A DNA stretch of 64,000 nt from Epithemia pelagica (Eukaryota; Bacillariophyta; Bacillariophyceae; Surirellales; Surirellaceae). A program made the translations under genes and the position numbers. The stretch is taken from assembly GCA_946965045.2 (NCBI GenBank), contig OX337242.1, forward strand, positions 496,001-560,000, written 5' to 3'. A model generated the notes under the pieces. It was not told where the DNA came from and ran no database searches. It saw only the letters and a list, made by a program, of their open reading frames with translations. Numbering within the stretch: position 1 is the first letter of the stretch; every line of letters starts with the position of its first letter. Positions 41,099-52,129 of this stretch are shown in pieces.

Positions 41099-43673
41099 AT
41101 GAATCGTCTATTGACGCTTCTTCTCACCGCTGGCCTAGTGGCTGGCAGCATGGCCGAGTTCGATTATTCTCGTGATCTTGGAAAGAAAGACGATGACTAT
41201 TATGGAAAGAAAGACTACGACAAGAAGAAGAAAAAGAAGAAGGCCAAGAAGTACGACGACGACTACGGCAAGAAGGGAAAGAAGCAGAAGGATGACAGTG
41301 ACTCTTGTCCTTCCCCTGCGCATCCTTTCACAGGACCCTGGGCCAAGAACTACGACGGAGGAAAGAAGGGTGGATACGTATTTAATCGCATCGTCACCCA
41401 CCCAGTCTGCAAAGCCGAACAGGTCACGTGTGACATTGACGATGAAATCTCAGCGGAGATCATTGATGTGACCCCCGACGGAAAAACCATTGTCTTTACG
41501 AACAGCCCTGGTGATAGCATTGGCTTGGTTGACATTTCCGATCCGTACCATCCTGTCTCGAAACCTTTGGTTGATGTGGGAGGTGAACCAACGTCTGCTC
41601 GTATTCTGGGCAATCGATGGGTACTTGTTGGCGTTGACACTTCTCCCGACTTTGTAAATCCTAGCGGGGAATTGCTCGTTATGGACTTGAAAGACGATCT
41701 CGCCGTGTATAAGACATTTGATCTTGGTAAGTAAAGGTTGAATGTCACAAATATCATCGTGAATGAAGCTCTTTCTCATCAACTACTTGTGCCTTTTGTT
41801 TGCAGGTGGACAACCTGATGCTGTTGCCGTTTCTCCCGACGGAAAGTACGTCGCCATCGCCATTGAAAACGAGCGTGATGAAGACCTCGAGGATGGCGGC
41901 TTGGATGGCGGCTTGCCTCAGCTGCCCGCTGGCTTTCTCGTCATCATTGACTCCTACAAGGCCGATCCAAATGACTGGACAATGCACGTGGTTGATTTGA
42001 CAGGATTGGATGGACTTGATACTCCTCAGGACCCTGAACCCGAATATGTTGATTTTAACCATCTGAATGAGGTTGTCGTCAGTCTTCAAGAAAACAACGC
42101 CATTGTGATTGTTGACGCAGAAACCAAAACTGTCAAGACCTCGTTCTCAGCCGGTTATATCGATTTGGAACATATTGATACTGAAGAAGAGGGCATTATT
42201 TCTTTTGAGACAGACCAATTCGGTCGGGTGCGAGAACCCGACGCTGTTGCGTGGGTCGACAATTATTACTTCTTTACCGCCGATGAGGGTGATTGGAAAG
42301 GCGGCAGCCGTTCCGTGACACTGTTCGACAAGAACGGAAATGTTATTAGCGATACTGGTTCGTCCTTGGATTACATTGTTGCGGCTCATGGTCACTATCC
42401 AGATGAACGTTCTGGAAACAAGGGCAATGAACCAGAAACGGTTTATGTTGATACCTTCCATGGTACAAAGTATTTGTTCACTCTCTCGGAGCGAAGTAAT
42501 CTTTTGATTATTTCGGAACTTGACAAATACAATATGCCTTGGTTCACTCAAGCGATCCCTGCAGGTGTCGGACCAGAGGGAATTGTCGCCATTCCCCATC
42601 GCGATTTGCTTGTCGTTGCAAGCGAGGTTGATGATAGGGGTGATAAGATCCGTGCTTCGTTGACCATCTACAAATACACCGATGACGAGCCGACGTATCC
42701 CATGATCCTTTCTGCTGCTAACAGTAGCAAGCCTTCCGTTCCGATCCCATATGGTGCTCTCTCAGGCCTTGCTGTTGATCCACACTGCCCCTCGCTTCTC
42801 TATTCCATTGAAGATAGCTTCTACAGCTCCAATCGGTTTTTCAAGATTGATGCATCCCAAAAACCTGCCGTTTTGTTTGAAGGGACAAGACTCATGGATA
42901 CGCAAGGCAAATTGGCCGCTTACGCCAATCGTTGTGGCTGTTTCACAGATAATCCAGTGAACCCCGATATGACGGTGAATATTGACCCCGAAGGCATTGA
43001 CGTGTTCGACGATGGTACCATTTTGATCGTGTCCGAAGGAGATACAAGGGAAGATCGACTCAAGCCAAACTACGTTTTGGGTGTCCATCCATCTGGTGTA
43101 ATTGTTGATATTTGGGAGCTTCCGGAGGAGTGGTTGAATAAGCAAAAGCGTTGGGGCTTCGAAGGAGTAGCAATCGATCCCAACCAAGAAATGGTGGTTG
43201 TTGCCGGCCAAGTACCTTGGGGCGAAGGCAGCGGAGCAAGTCCCAGCACCGGTGATGATGAAGGTCCTGCTCTTCATATTTTCATTAACGGGAAGCACGC
43301 TGGCTACGTTTTCTACCCGCTTGATGAGCCAGAATCTCAGAATGGTGGTTGGGTTGGTATTGGAGATCTGTCCGCTCTTGGTAACAAGAAATTCGCTGTC
43401 CTGGAACGCGACAACCAGGGAGGACTTGATGCTGCAATCAAGAGGGTCTACACGATCGACCTCAATGGCTGGTACGACGGCAAGGTCGTGGAGAAGACGC
43501 GTTGGGCGGATATCATCGATGAACTGGCAGATTCTACAAATGGCCCGGTTCCCGAAAAGGTTGAAGGGCTTGCTTGCTTGAATGGCGGTGAGGTTTGCTG
43601 GGTGAATACCGATAATGACGGAGTCGATGATGCCAATGGGGAAAACCTTCTTCTTCCTGTCTACCCACACTAA
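41099..43673 (+). CDS. Secreted beta-propeller/phytase-like esterase, copy 1 (two exons)
   Basis: 831 aa from exons 41099-41726 and 41806-43673 (79-nt intron, GTAAGT...TTTGCAG; the split Gly codon rejoins as DLG-GQPDAV). A signal peptide MNRLLTLLLTAGLVAGSMA is followed by a Lys/Asp/Tyr-rich low-complexity stretch of about 45 aa, then a beta-propeller-like region (VTPDGKTIVFTNS, VSPDGKYVAI). The C-terminal half resembles the esterase-like phytase domain: GLAVDPHCPSLLYSIEDS, NIDPEGIDVFDDGTILIVSEG, GFEGVAIDP, ISDLSALG-type GDLSALGNKKFAVLERD. Probably extracellular, possibly phosphate scavenging; substrate is inferred from the family name only. Confidence 0.85.
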
Positions 43674-44019
43674 TTTGATTTCGTGCCTATGGTGACGGCA
43701 TTCTTTTCATGTGAGGAAAAAAGCTGGGGATCTATGTATCTATTATCCCCTGTATAAAGCAAAGATAAGTGAATTTGTTTCAAGGAGTACGACTTTAGGT
43801 TGACTTGGTTTGGGACTGGTAACACCTCCATGCAGAAGCTCGTGTGTCCCCACCCCTTTTCAGCTACAGAGAATACAACAGATATATAGATCTCGAGGAA
43901 TGTCTCTAGTTATTAGATGTGTAAAACGGAATTGGCCGGAATCAATGCAAGGGAACTATGTCACCCAATCTTGAGTTCTCCACCTCGAGTCGAGTATCAT
44001 CACATCTGATCATAAGTAT

Positions 44020-44616
44020 CTAGGCCAAATAGTTATAGACACCTGAATTGTCGTTCGATCGTTCCAAATACTCTCGATCAATCAGGCCTTCAATCCTTTT
44101 CTTGACGACACGGGGATTGGGGTTAAAGAAGGACAGCTGCGCCAACACTTCCGACAATAACTGCTGATGTTGCAGGGTCTTTCTGGCCTTCATAATACGG
44201 ACAATTGCCGCTTCAATAGCAATGGTTCGATCTTCTTCCACTTTCTTAGTATTGAAGGAAGAATCCAGAGACGCCATGGGGATACGGATCTTTCGCATAT
44301 TCGAAGAGAACTTCGTATTCGCGGCGAACTTGTCGCCTGGGTTGATCTTTGAATTTGCGGGTGTCTTGGTGATAACCTTGTACTTTCCACAACTCAGTGA
44401 ATGCATCAATGGTTTCAAGATACTATCCTCCAAGTTCAAGCGTTGGTCCAAGTCTTCCAACGTTACTGTGGCTCCACCTGAAAGGGCATCCAAGGCGATG
44501 GCCTGCAACGTGGACACTTGAAGGTCGTAAGATTTTTTGCCAAAAGTCGCCAAGACTGAGGCAGAGCCTTGTGTGTGAACCCAAGAGAGCTTTCGCTTTT
44601 GGTGCTCTTGTTCATG
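44020..44616 (-). pseudogene. 3' fragment of the cullin gene at the duplication junction
   Basis: The last 198 codons of the cullin repeated at 57088-57684, cut at 44616 where WS/DGAT sequence follows directly. It keeps the neddylation region (IVRIMKARKTLQ) and the YLA C-terminus but has no 5' part. Differences from the intact copy include LDQRLN for LAQRLN, ALDALS for AMDALS and AANTKF for AANAKF, as expected if constraint is gone. Confidence 0.9.
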
Positions 44617-45125
44617 AATCTGTTAGTAACAGTATTGGGGCATTTTGTGTACGTGTACCCTGCGAAGAAGTTCAAGGAGGAAAAGGGAGCTCTGAAACAG
44701 GAAAAGCACGGTTGCAAAAAGTGCACAAGGAATTGGACAAGGTCAAGAAACGTCCTACAGCGTTTGTCGGTCACTATGTTGCCAAAATTGCAACTCAAGT
44801 TCTACCAGCGTCTTGGGTGGCATGGAGTTATAGTCGAGTGCATGGTGGGGCGTCTTGTGTCGTGACCAACGTACGCGGCTTGGATCGTCAGATTCATATG
44901 GATGGGTCCCCTGTGCTATCCATGTATGGCTTTGTTCCTTTGCCACCCCGAATCCCTATTGGTGTGGTGGTGAGTTCTTATAATGGCAAAGTACACCTTA
45001 CCATGTCCGCTCAGCCATGGGCGGTTCCTGATGCCGATCAGTTTCTCTCGTGGATTTTGGATGAATATCTCCTTCTTGTACAGGAGGCCAAGCTTGTCGC
45101 CACAACGAAAACGACGTTGTCCTAA
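44617..45125 (+). pseudogene. 3' fragment of the WS/DGAT gene
   Basis: The last 169 codons of the acyltransferase (from ESVSNSIGAF), apparently identical to 35526-36034, without start, promoter or HHxxxDG motif. A longer ORF that opens in antisense cullin sequence at 44397 runs into it in frame by chance. Confidence 0.9.
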
Positions 45126-45239
45126 AATACATCATTCGCAGAAAGGTAGTGAAATGATTTAATCCATTCGCTTGGTCTATGAATTATGAATACTTGAGTT
45201 TTGGGGTGGATGAGAAAGCATACCGTGATCTTCCTGTTT

Positions 45240-47894
45240 CTACTTATCCGCAACACACTGGCTGTAATAGTCATCTCGGTACTCGCACCTAAGGCCAGGG
45301 CAACAATTGTTATTACCATGACAGTCGGCCCAACGTACAAGACAAGAGTATTGCGGAGGGCCATTGAAAAGCCATCCTTGCTTGTTGCTGCACTGGTTAC
45401 ATTCCGCCTCTGTCGTGCCACAATAGTTGATACAGGTTTTGTAATTATTGGAGCAACACGCATCAGGACTCGGAGTGCCTGGTTGTGTAGCCGGTACAGG
45501 TGCAGGTGTGGGTGAATGGGTAGGATGCAAAGTTGGTTTCTTCGTCGGAGAGTTTGTGGGAGCTGCTGTGGGTGACGTCGTGGGTTGCTCTGTCGGAGAG
45601 TGTGTGGGAGTTGATGTGGGTTGCTCTGTCGGAGAGCTTGTGGGAGCTGATGTGGGGGACTGCGTGGGTTCCTTCGTCGGAGAGTTTGTGGGTTGGTTTG
45701 TCGGAGAGTTTGTGGGTTGGTTTGTCGGAGAGTTTGTGGGTTGGTTTGTCGGAGAGTTTGAGGGTTGGTTTGTCGGAGCGTTTGTTGGAGCTGCTGTGGG
45801 TGACGTTGTGGGTTGGTTTGTCGGAGAGTTTGTGGGAATTGAAGTGGGTTGTTTCGTCGGAGCGTTCGTGGGATCTGATGTGGGGGACGTTGTGGGATCT
45901 GATGTCGGAGAGTATGTGGGAGCTGATGTGGGCGACTTTGTGATGGGTTGAGACAATCTGGGAGCTGTTTGTGACTTTGTGGGCTGCTTTGTTGGAGACA
46001 GTGTGGGAGCAGCCGTGGGCAAATTTGTCGGTGAGTTCGTGGGAGATGATGATGGAGAGTTTGTGGGTGGTTCTGTCGGAGAGTTTGTGGGAGCGTATGT
46101 GGGTGGTTCTGTCGGAGAGTTTGTTGGAGCTGATGTAGGCGACTCTGTTGGTTGATTTGTCGGAGAGTTTGTTGGAGCTGATGTGGGGGACTCTGTGGGT
46201 TGCTCTGTCGGAGAGTTTGTTGGAGCTGATGTAGGCGACTCTGAGGGTTGCTTTGTCGGAGAGTTTGTGGGAGCTGATGTGGGGGACTCTGTGGGTTGCT
46301 CTGTCGGAGAGTTTGTTGGAGCTGATGTAGGCGACTCTGTGGGTTGATTTGTCGGAGAGTTTGTTGGAGCTGATGTGGGGGACTCTGTGGGTTGCTTTGT
46401 CGGAGAGTTTGTAGGAGCTGATGTAGGCGACTCTGAGGGTTGCTTTGTCGGCGAGCTTGTGGGAGCTGATGTTGGGGACTCTGTTGGTTGCTTTGTCGGA
46501 GACTGTGTGGGAGCCGATGTGGGGGACTCTGTGGGAGCTGGCGCGGTACCACCAACCGTCACGACGACAAAGTCATCAATGGCAAAGCTGCGAGTGGCCG
46601 AGCTGAGCATCTCCGCATAGATAAATATGGAGGAGACTGTGTGGGTGGGAGTGGGTGGGGCGAAAGTGGCGTCAAAGGTCCTCCATTCATTAATGGAAAT
46701 ACCATCTTGTTCGTTTTCGGGTGTAGCAAGAATCGTATGGTAGTCGGGGGAATGCGAACCCGTGTAAATATACCGCAAAGTCAATTTCAACGATTCGTAC
46801 GACCTTGATCCAGAATCGAGCAACTTGGCCTTGACGGAGAAGTAGTAGTCTTTTTCATACTCGAAAGCAATATTGCCGAACGTTTCTTGTCCAATTCCCT
46901 GCCATGTCTCTTGGCGATTCTGGACTTTGGCAACGGTGCTCTGGAGGCCTGCATCGTACTCAAAAGTGACTGTGTTGGACCCCATATTCTCCCACTTAGG
47001 GCTTGTATTAGATTGCTCAAATTGCCAGTTGTTCAAGAGTGATCCGCTGTGATTGATGGGTGTGTCGACAGTCGGTGCGGAGGTGGTGGGTGCCGTTGGA
47101 GGGGCGACAGAAGGTGCGGAGGTGGGCGTTGAAGTGGTCGGAGACAAGGAAACGGAGCAAATCGTGTTTGTCGGCACTGGCCACTGCCCATTATAGCAAT
47201 CCAAATGAACATCATGGTCAGAAGAAGTTCCACCCGAGAAGGTAATGTCATACGATACCGGTTTGTTTTTGTCACCACTAAGATTGGCGTACCACGTTGC
47301 CCCTCCACCTTTTTGCAGGAAAAAGGTTTTATCGCCGACAGTAATCGAAGCACTCTTGACACTGGTACGACCTCCTGCTAGAAGGACTTTGGTATAGTAC
47401 GCATTGTTTCCGTCAAACATAGCAACTGAGACAGGAGATTCCTCGCAGTCCACCTCCGTCCATGAAATACCAAAAACTCCAGTGGAGATACCAGTGAGCT
47501 GGTGAAAGGCTGTGTCATAGCAATCAAAATGATCGACACCACCAGCTCCGGAATCAGTCACTTGGATGAGTGCCGTGCTACTCGTCATATCGGCAGGTAC
47601 AACATCATTCGACTTATACATGCTGTTGTCCCAGTTAAGGCGATAGCATTTGCCACATCCAAGTCCGCCGTCATACAGTTTTTCATCCACGGCGCAAAAC
47701 ATACCCTTCCGAACGTAAGTATCAAGCCACTCGCTGTCCGTACCCACAGGACCATTCGTATATTCACAGCTGGGTCCTTTGTACACCGGATTATCGGCTT
47801 TCATCCACCATGTCAGGTAGTCTTTCGAAGGCGGTGAGGTATTAGCAACGACAGAGACTATCAAAGAGAAGGTACAAATAGCCTGAAATATCAT
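45240..47894 (-). CDS. Expansin-like secreted protein with carbohydrate-binding module, copy 2 (intact)
   Basis: 884 aa from ATG 47894. A signal peptide MIFQAICTFSLIVSVVA precedes a double-psi beta-barrel (about 30-155) with GKCYRL, TDSGAGG and the HFD motif (D in DHFDCYDTAF) shared by expansins and related endoglucanase folds. An expansin-C/CBM63-like domain follows (about 155-233). Next is a galactose-binding-like CBM4/9-type region (about 286-455) and a roughly 350-aa SAPTNSPTxQPTESPT linker, probably heavily O-glycosylated. The tail is a 16-Cys-scale Cys-rich module (CCSNNYKTC...CCPGLRC). Likely role: loosening or binding polysaccharide in the cell covering or of other organisms; substrate unknown. 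Divergent from the phytase-like gene. Confidence 0.85.
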   Translation of the reverse strand: MIFQAICTFSLIVSVVANTSPPSKDYLTWWMKADNPVYKGPSCEYTNGPVGTDSEWLDTYVRKGMFCAVDEKLYDGGLGCGKCYRLNWDNSMYKSNDVVPADMTSSTALIQVTDSGAGGVDHFDCYDTAFHQLTGISTGVFGISWTEVDCEESPVSVAMFDGNNAYYTKVLLAGGRTSVKSASITVGDKTFFLQKGGGATWYANLSGDKNKPVSYDITFSGGTSSDHDVHLDCYNGQWPVPTNTICSVSLSPTTSTPTSAPSVAPPTAPTTSAPTVDTPINHSGSLLNNWQFEQSNTSPKWENMGSNTVTFEYDAGLQSTVAKVQNRQETWQGIGQETFGNIAFEYEKDYYFSVKAKLLDSGSRSYESLKLTLRYIYTGSHSPDYHTILATPENEQDGISINEWRTFDATFAPPTPTHTVSSIFIYAEMLSSATRSFAIDDFVVVTVGGTAPAPTESPTSAPTQSPTKQPTESPTSAPTSSPTKQPSESPTSAPTNSPTKQPTESPTSAPTNSPTNQPTESPTSAPTNSPTEQPTESPTSAPTNSPTKQPSESPTSAPTNSPTEQPTESPTSAPTNSPTNQPTESPTSAPTNSPTEPPTYAPTNSPTEPPTNSPSSSPTNSPTNLPTAAPTLSPTKQPTKSQTAPRLSQPITKSPTSAPTYSPTSDPTTSPTSDPTNAPTKQPTSIPTNSPTNQPTTSPTAAPTNAPTNQPSNSPTNQPTNSPTNQPTNSPTNQPTNSPTKEPTQSPTSAPTSSPTEQPTSTPTHSPTEQPTTSPTAAPTNSPTKKPTLHPTHSPTPAPVPATQPGTPSPDACCSNNYKTCINYCGTTEAECNQCSNKQGWLFNGPPQYSCLVRWADCHGNNNCCPGLRCEYRDDYYSQCVADK

Positions 47895-49601
47895 CTTCGG
47901 GAGGTACGACAAACAGTTGAATGTTACTTTCGATTTTTGAGTGAGACCGTTTTATGAGAGCAGACCACACTCGAGTTTCTTTTGTGTTTTTTTCAAATAT
48001 TCGCGACGACAAGAGGGGTTAAACGGAGGTGATACTCCTACTACGGTTCTTGCGATATAAGTCTTCATTCCACCAAAATAATTGCCTTGTATGAAGGCTT
48101 TTATTTTATGTGGGTTTGGAGTTTTAAGGGCATATATAAATGATTATGCTCAATCTTACAACCCACGATCTTGGTGGGCCTTTATACTCTACTATGAGAG
48201 AATATTCTGTACTCTGGCGCGGTAGGGTGAGAATAAACTACTAAGCCCTAAAGGCCCAACTGGCCTAAGAAAGCTTTCTTCGAGAATTTCGATCGATGCG
48301 CAAGATGCCGGGATTGATGCCGGCCAAAGGCTTATCAACTCCATGAATGTTGCGAGACTCCACATATTATCTACGATTGTATGTACGAGTATCTACCTAA
48401 TCGAAACAACCAATAGTGCCCATGGGCACGACTCCGCTTTGTTGTTCTATTACGCAAGATCGCAGACCAAGACGATCCCCTTGGAGATACAAGATCCAAA
48501 CATGCCCAATCTTCTTCCAACAAGAGACTGTCTCACCTCGTGATCATCCTAGGCAGAGGAGCAATCGAGTCTTTCGTCACCCAGCAACCTCAAGACTTGC
48601 AAAACATAACTCGTACAGGAGAAGTAATGAGTGCAAGAAGAACCAAGAAGTGAAGCAGCGGCGGTCGTTCCCGATTCTTGTCCCATGGCTCGGTCGCTGC
48701 GTTCCAACGATAAAACCTTGACCAGACTGTACCAACCCCCTCTTGCCTGGTCGTGAGTTCTGCTTATGAAAAGGGCGTGCGCTCGAATGAGTGGAGACCC
48801 ACGACGATAAAGACCGTGAGGCATCAAGATCACTTTTTTGTGTTCCCCTCAGTCGTTCAATAATATGGCTGAGATTTTGTTGTTCCGGTCATGGGCAATG
48901 TCTTGCGTAAATGGGTCAGTAGAGTGTTGCGAACGGCGTGGTCGCAGCCTTGTGATAACAATCATCCTGCTTCAAAGCGGAAGCATGACTGTAACAGGAT
49001 GAGGCTTTGTTGCTCCGGAGAACTTATGGGACCGAGAACGACTTCACACCCTATGAAGCGATCTATAATCTCTATGAGGGCACACAAGCATTGGATCTTG
49101 GCCTTTGACACACTGGTCTTTTCTTTTTCCGTGTCCCAACGATGTTTGCATGGAGGATGAATGTTTATTTTCTCCAATGACTGTTTACAAAAGTGTTGAG
49201 TCTCTTCACTGGTCGGATGGTATTACTTGTTGGACGATCCTTCTTGGTCGCCTTGGACATTTACCTACTGTGGCCTTATCGTTTGTCGTCGATCCATCTT
49301 TTGCGGCCAAAGTAAAACACAACAACCAAGAAGTAACAACAAGCATCGATTCCGTGTCGCTTCCATAGTTGGAGCTCAATGCACCTAACTTGCCTTGGAT
49401 CCTACTCCTCCAACAACAGGTACATTTCCTTGCGGGAAGCTACCCCCTCCCTCTCGAAAGGTTAAGAGGTCGCAGATATCTTTGAGGTCGCAGAAAATTG
49501 AGTGTCAGCGGTCGCCGATAGAAGCCACACCCAAAGGATGGTGTACTGTTTTCATTATAGAATCTGGCCTGACACATTAGATTCATCTCACAGCCACTCG
49601 T
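47895..49601. other. Intergenic region, unit 2, left part
   Basis: Same as 38804-40495 in unit 1 with few changes; includes the 30 bp around the expansin-like start codon missing from unit 1. No gene recognised. Confidence 0.6.
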
Positions 49602-50749
49602 ATTCGCCATTAGAGGTCCGCAGAAACAAGGACAGCAGACAGACTAAACCTTAACTCTACTGTGTGAAGTCTACCGCCCGTCTCACCTGCCACGCGTCTA
49701 AGTAATCCTTCCATTGGAAGGGCCGGCGTCAAAATGACAGTTGGTGGTTGGCGTCACGATTCAAATTTCGGATGCTCTCATCTCGTCACAAAAAATCTTG
49801 ACATCGAACCATGAAACATGAACCATGAAGCGAACGAATCGAAGCGACCTGATGCAGCCTTCTGGCGGGTTTCTTTCTAACACGCTGTTTGTTAGAAGTA
49901 GCTTGCGTCCTTCCCATATAGGATAAATATGATCACTTGTTATCCATTTAATCCCTCCCATTGTCCCTGTTGATGGTTGGTCTTTCGACTTTGTCTCGCT
50001 CAAGTAAAGGACAGTGGTAATCCGTCACAACTCTTTTTTGCTATATTTTTAGAGATGGTTGATTGCTTGTTGGCCACTTTCTTCTCTTCTGTAGCACTCT
50101 CTTCATTTTGTTAGTCTCATTCATTGTCCCTGTCGACGACTGAATGCCTACTTGGTTGTGTCGGATACACAAACACCGTACAAATAAGCCATCCGTCATC
50201 TTGCCATTACTCCAACTATTCAATATTATCAAGATCAGTCTAGTCCAAGTCTCTATGGATGACAGAGTCGACAGGATTTGCTCAGAGCCATGGTTTGGGT
50301 GTATTTTCGAGGGTGTTGCTGAAGGTCATGGTTGTTGAATGGGGACATAAGCTGCAACGAAGCAAGAAATGCTCTGGAAGATTAAAAGGTCCACTATTAT
50401 CCTACATGGGAAAGAAACAAGCTAGTCCTAACAAGCGGCATGCTGGAAAGAAACTCGAAAGAATACTGCTTCAGGTGTCAGGTGTCAGGTCGCGACGATT
50501 CGTTCGCTTCATGTTTCAATGTTCGATGTCAAGATTTTTTGTGACAAGATACGAGATGAGAGATGAGAGCATCCCAAATTTCAAATTTGAATCGTGACGC
50601 CAACCACCAACTGTCATTTCGACGCCGGCCCTTCCAATGGAAGGATTACTTAGAAGCGTGGCAGGTGAGACGGGCAGTAGACTTCACACAGTAGAGTTAA
50701 GGTTTAGTCTGTCTGCTGTCCTTGTTTCTGCGGACCTCTAATGGCGAAT
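49602..50749. mobile_element. Long-terminal-inverted-repeat (fold-back/MULE-like) element
   Basis: 1148 bp present in unit 2 only. The ends are exact reverse complements beginning ATTCGCCATTAGAGG. Arms run 49602 to about 49926 and about 50397 to 50749, with the outer ~190 bp nearly identical and the inner part diverged. Internal ORFs are short and unrecognised, so it is non-autonomous. Flanks are CTCGT and GTATG; a clear 8-11-bp target duplication is not visible, so superfamily is uncertain. Confidence 0.8.
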
Positions 50750-51210
50750 GTATGTGACATCTGAACGGTTGCCCTTCAACGATCGCACGCGATACTATAG
50801 AGCAGGCAGTAATAAGGATTGTCTATGTAATCTGTCCAGACTTATACGAGTAAACTGTTGTGGTTTCTGATTCGAAGTCGGGCGTTTGATAGACTGTAAA
50901 GGAAAAAGTACGATTTTTATTCTGACGTGTGCAACATTCCATAGCAATACGTTGAGCGCCAGCCGAGTATGTCCTGATGCCGTTGAAGAATAGAGTAGCA
51001 ATAACCCACGACTTTTTCGTCGGAAGAAAGGCACTCTTTGGTCTATTGTAGTACAGAACGGATAATACTACGAAAAGATCCGGGCCTGGAACTTGTGCGG
51101 CAGATGTTAGCTGTTTTTGGTCGTTCAAAAAATTTTCCGCCAATCAAGGACAAATTGGGGGATACACACGACGACGGCGCACGAACTCCACTCTTCCGTT
51201 CCCTTCTGTC

Positions 51211-52129
51211 TAGAGCTGGGTCTAGCGTCAAGCGCTCAAGCGCTCAAGCGCTTGAGAAGTCAAGCGCTTGAGGACCTCCAGCACAGAAAGGGTGTTGCTT
51301 GAGAGCTCAAGCGCTCAAGCACCTAGACTAGAGGAAAGTGCCAAAACACAGCAATTCGTCTGCCCCTAACAGCCTTTCTACAATGCCTGAGACATCCAGT
51401 GATGATCAAAATGAGTCATCATACCATCCAGATGATGAAAACTATGAGCAAGTGGCTGAAGAGGGCCCAACAGATGACAATGATGATAGTGAGAAGAATA
51501 AATTGTCATCCATGGAAAAAGAATACGTAAGGCCTCCTACTATTGCCATTCACAAAGGCAAGGAAATAGGTGTTACAAAGATACCTCAAGATGCTGCTGA
51601 TGGAGTTTGCGTCCCATTATTGGACAGGAAAAATGTTCATTGGCATTTGTACCATGTTGGAGTGAGAAAAAATGGACGAAGTCTCTGACAAGCCTACTAC
51701 ACAACCTCCGCTAGCTAGACTCCAACAATTGAAAAGAGGAATGACTCATCATTAGACAAGCATCTCTCCACAACTTCCCACTACGAGCTCTTGGTCTGTG
51801 CCCAGCAACGAACTAAGCTCACGCAATCAGAAGGCATTATTCTTGCAAGAAGAAGCTACACCACGAGATCGCACAAAGACAACGGAATGAAAAGTATCTT
51901 TTAGGAGTAACTTCGAAATAGATTTTCCATCACCTATCATGTACACAATAGATAGTATGACAAGTTACCATTTCACTAGAGATGCTATGATGAGTCTATT
52001 GCCATAGTTTCCCGTGTTAGCCCTGTTCGCTGCCGCTTGAGCGCTTGAGCGCTTGAATTTGGTCCTAGCTCAAGCGCTCAAGCGCTTGAGTTCTCCAGCA
52101 GAAAAAAGCTGTTGCTTGACACAGCTCTA
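51211..52129. mobile_element. Non-autonomous hAT-like element with CAAGCGCTTGAG subterminal arrays
   Basis: 919 bp. Ends TAGAGCTGGGTC and its complement (11 of 12 match with TAGAGCTGTGTC). Flanking 8-mers CTTCTGTC (51203-51210) and ATTCTGTC (52130-52137) match at 7 of 8, as expected for a hAT target duplication, and unit 1 shows a single TTCTGTC there. Both ends carry tandem palindromic AAGCGCTCAAGCGCTTGAG words (51227-51320, 52032-52092). An acidic ORF (ATG 51383 to 51688, about 101 aa, with DVR-like HLYHVGVRKNGRSL end) may be a piece of a transposase or passenger; unrecognised. Confidence 0.75.

Larger units (their letters stand above)
35526..44616. repeat. Tandem segmental duplication, unit 1 (9.1 kb)
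   Basis: It begins inside the WS/DGAT gene and ends inside a cullin gene, where it abuts unit 2. Corresponding positions differ by 9091 bp at the left end of the unit and by 13068 bp at the right end. Contents: WS/DGAT 3' end, expansin-like gene copy 1 (start codon lost), phytase-like gene copy 1, cullin 3' fragment. Identity to unit 2 is very high throughout. Confidence 0.95.

Noticed and set aside
42762-43670. 302-codon minus-strand ORF opposite the phytase-like gene (and 55830-56738)
   Set aside because: Antisense of a well supported coding frame, present in both copies simply because the sequence is duplicated.
44397-45125. A 242-codon chimeric ORF joining antisense cullin to WS/DGAT
   Set aside because: Chance frame across the duplication junction; only the 3' part is true WS/DGAT coding sequence.
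51227-51320. CRISPR-like short repeats (CAAGCGCTTGAG)
   Set aside because: Palindromic words are in direct contact with no unique spacers, inside a transposon end of a eukaryotic genome.
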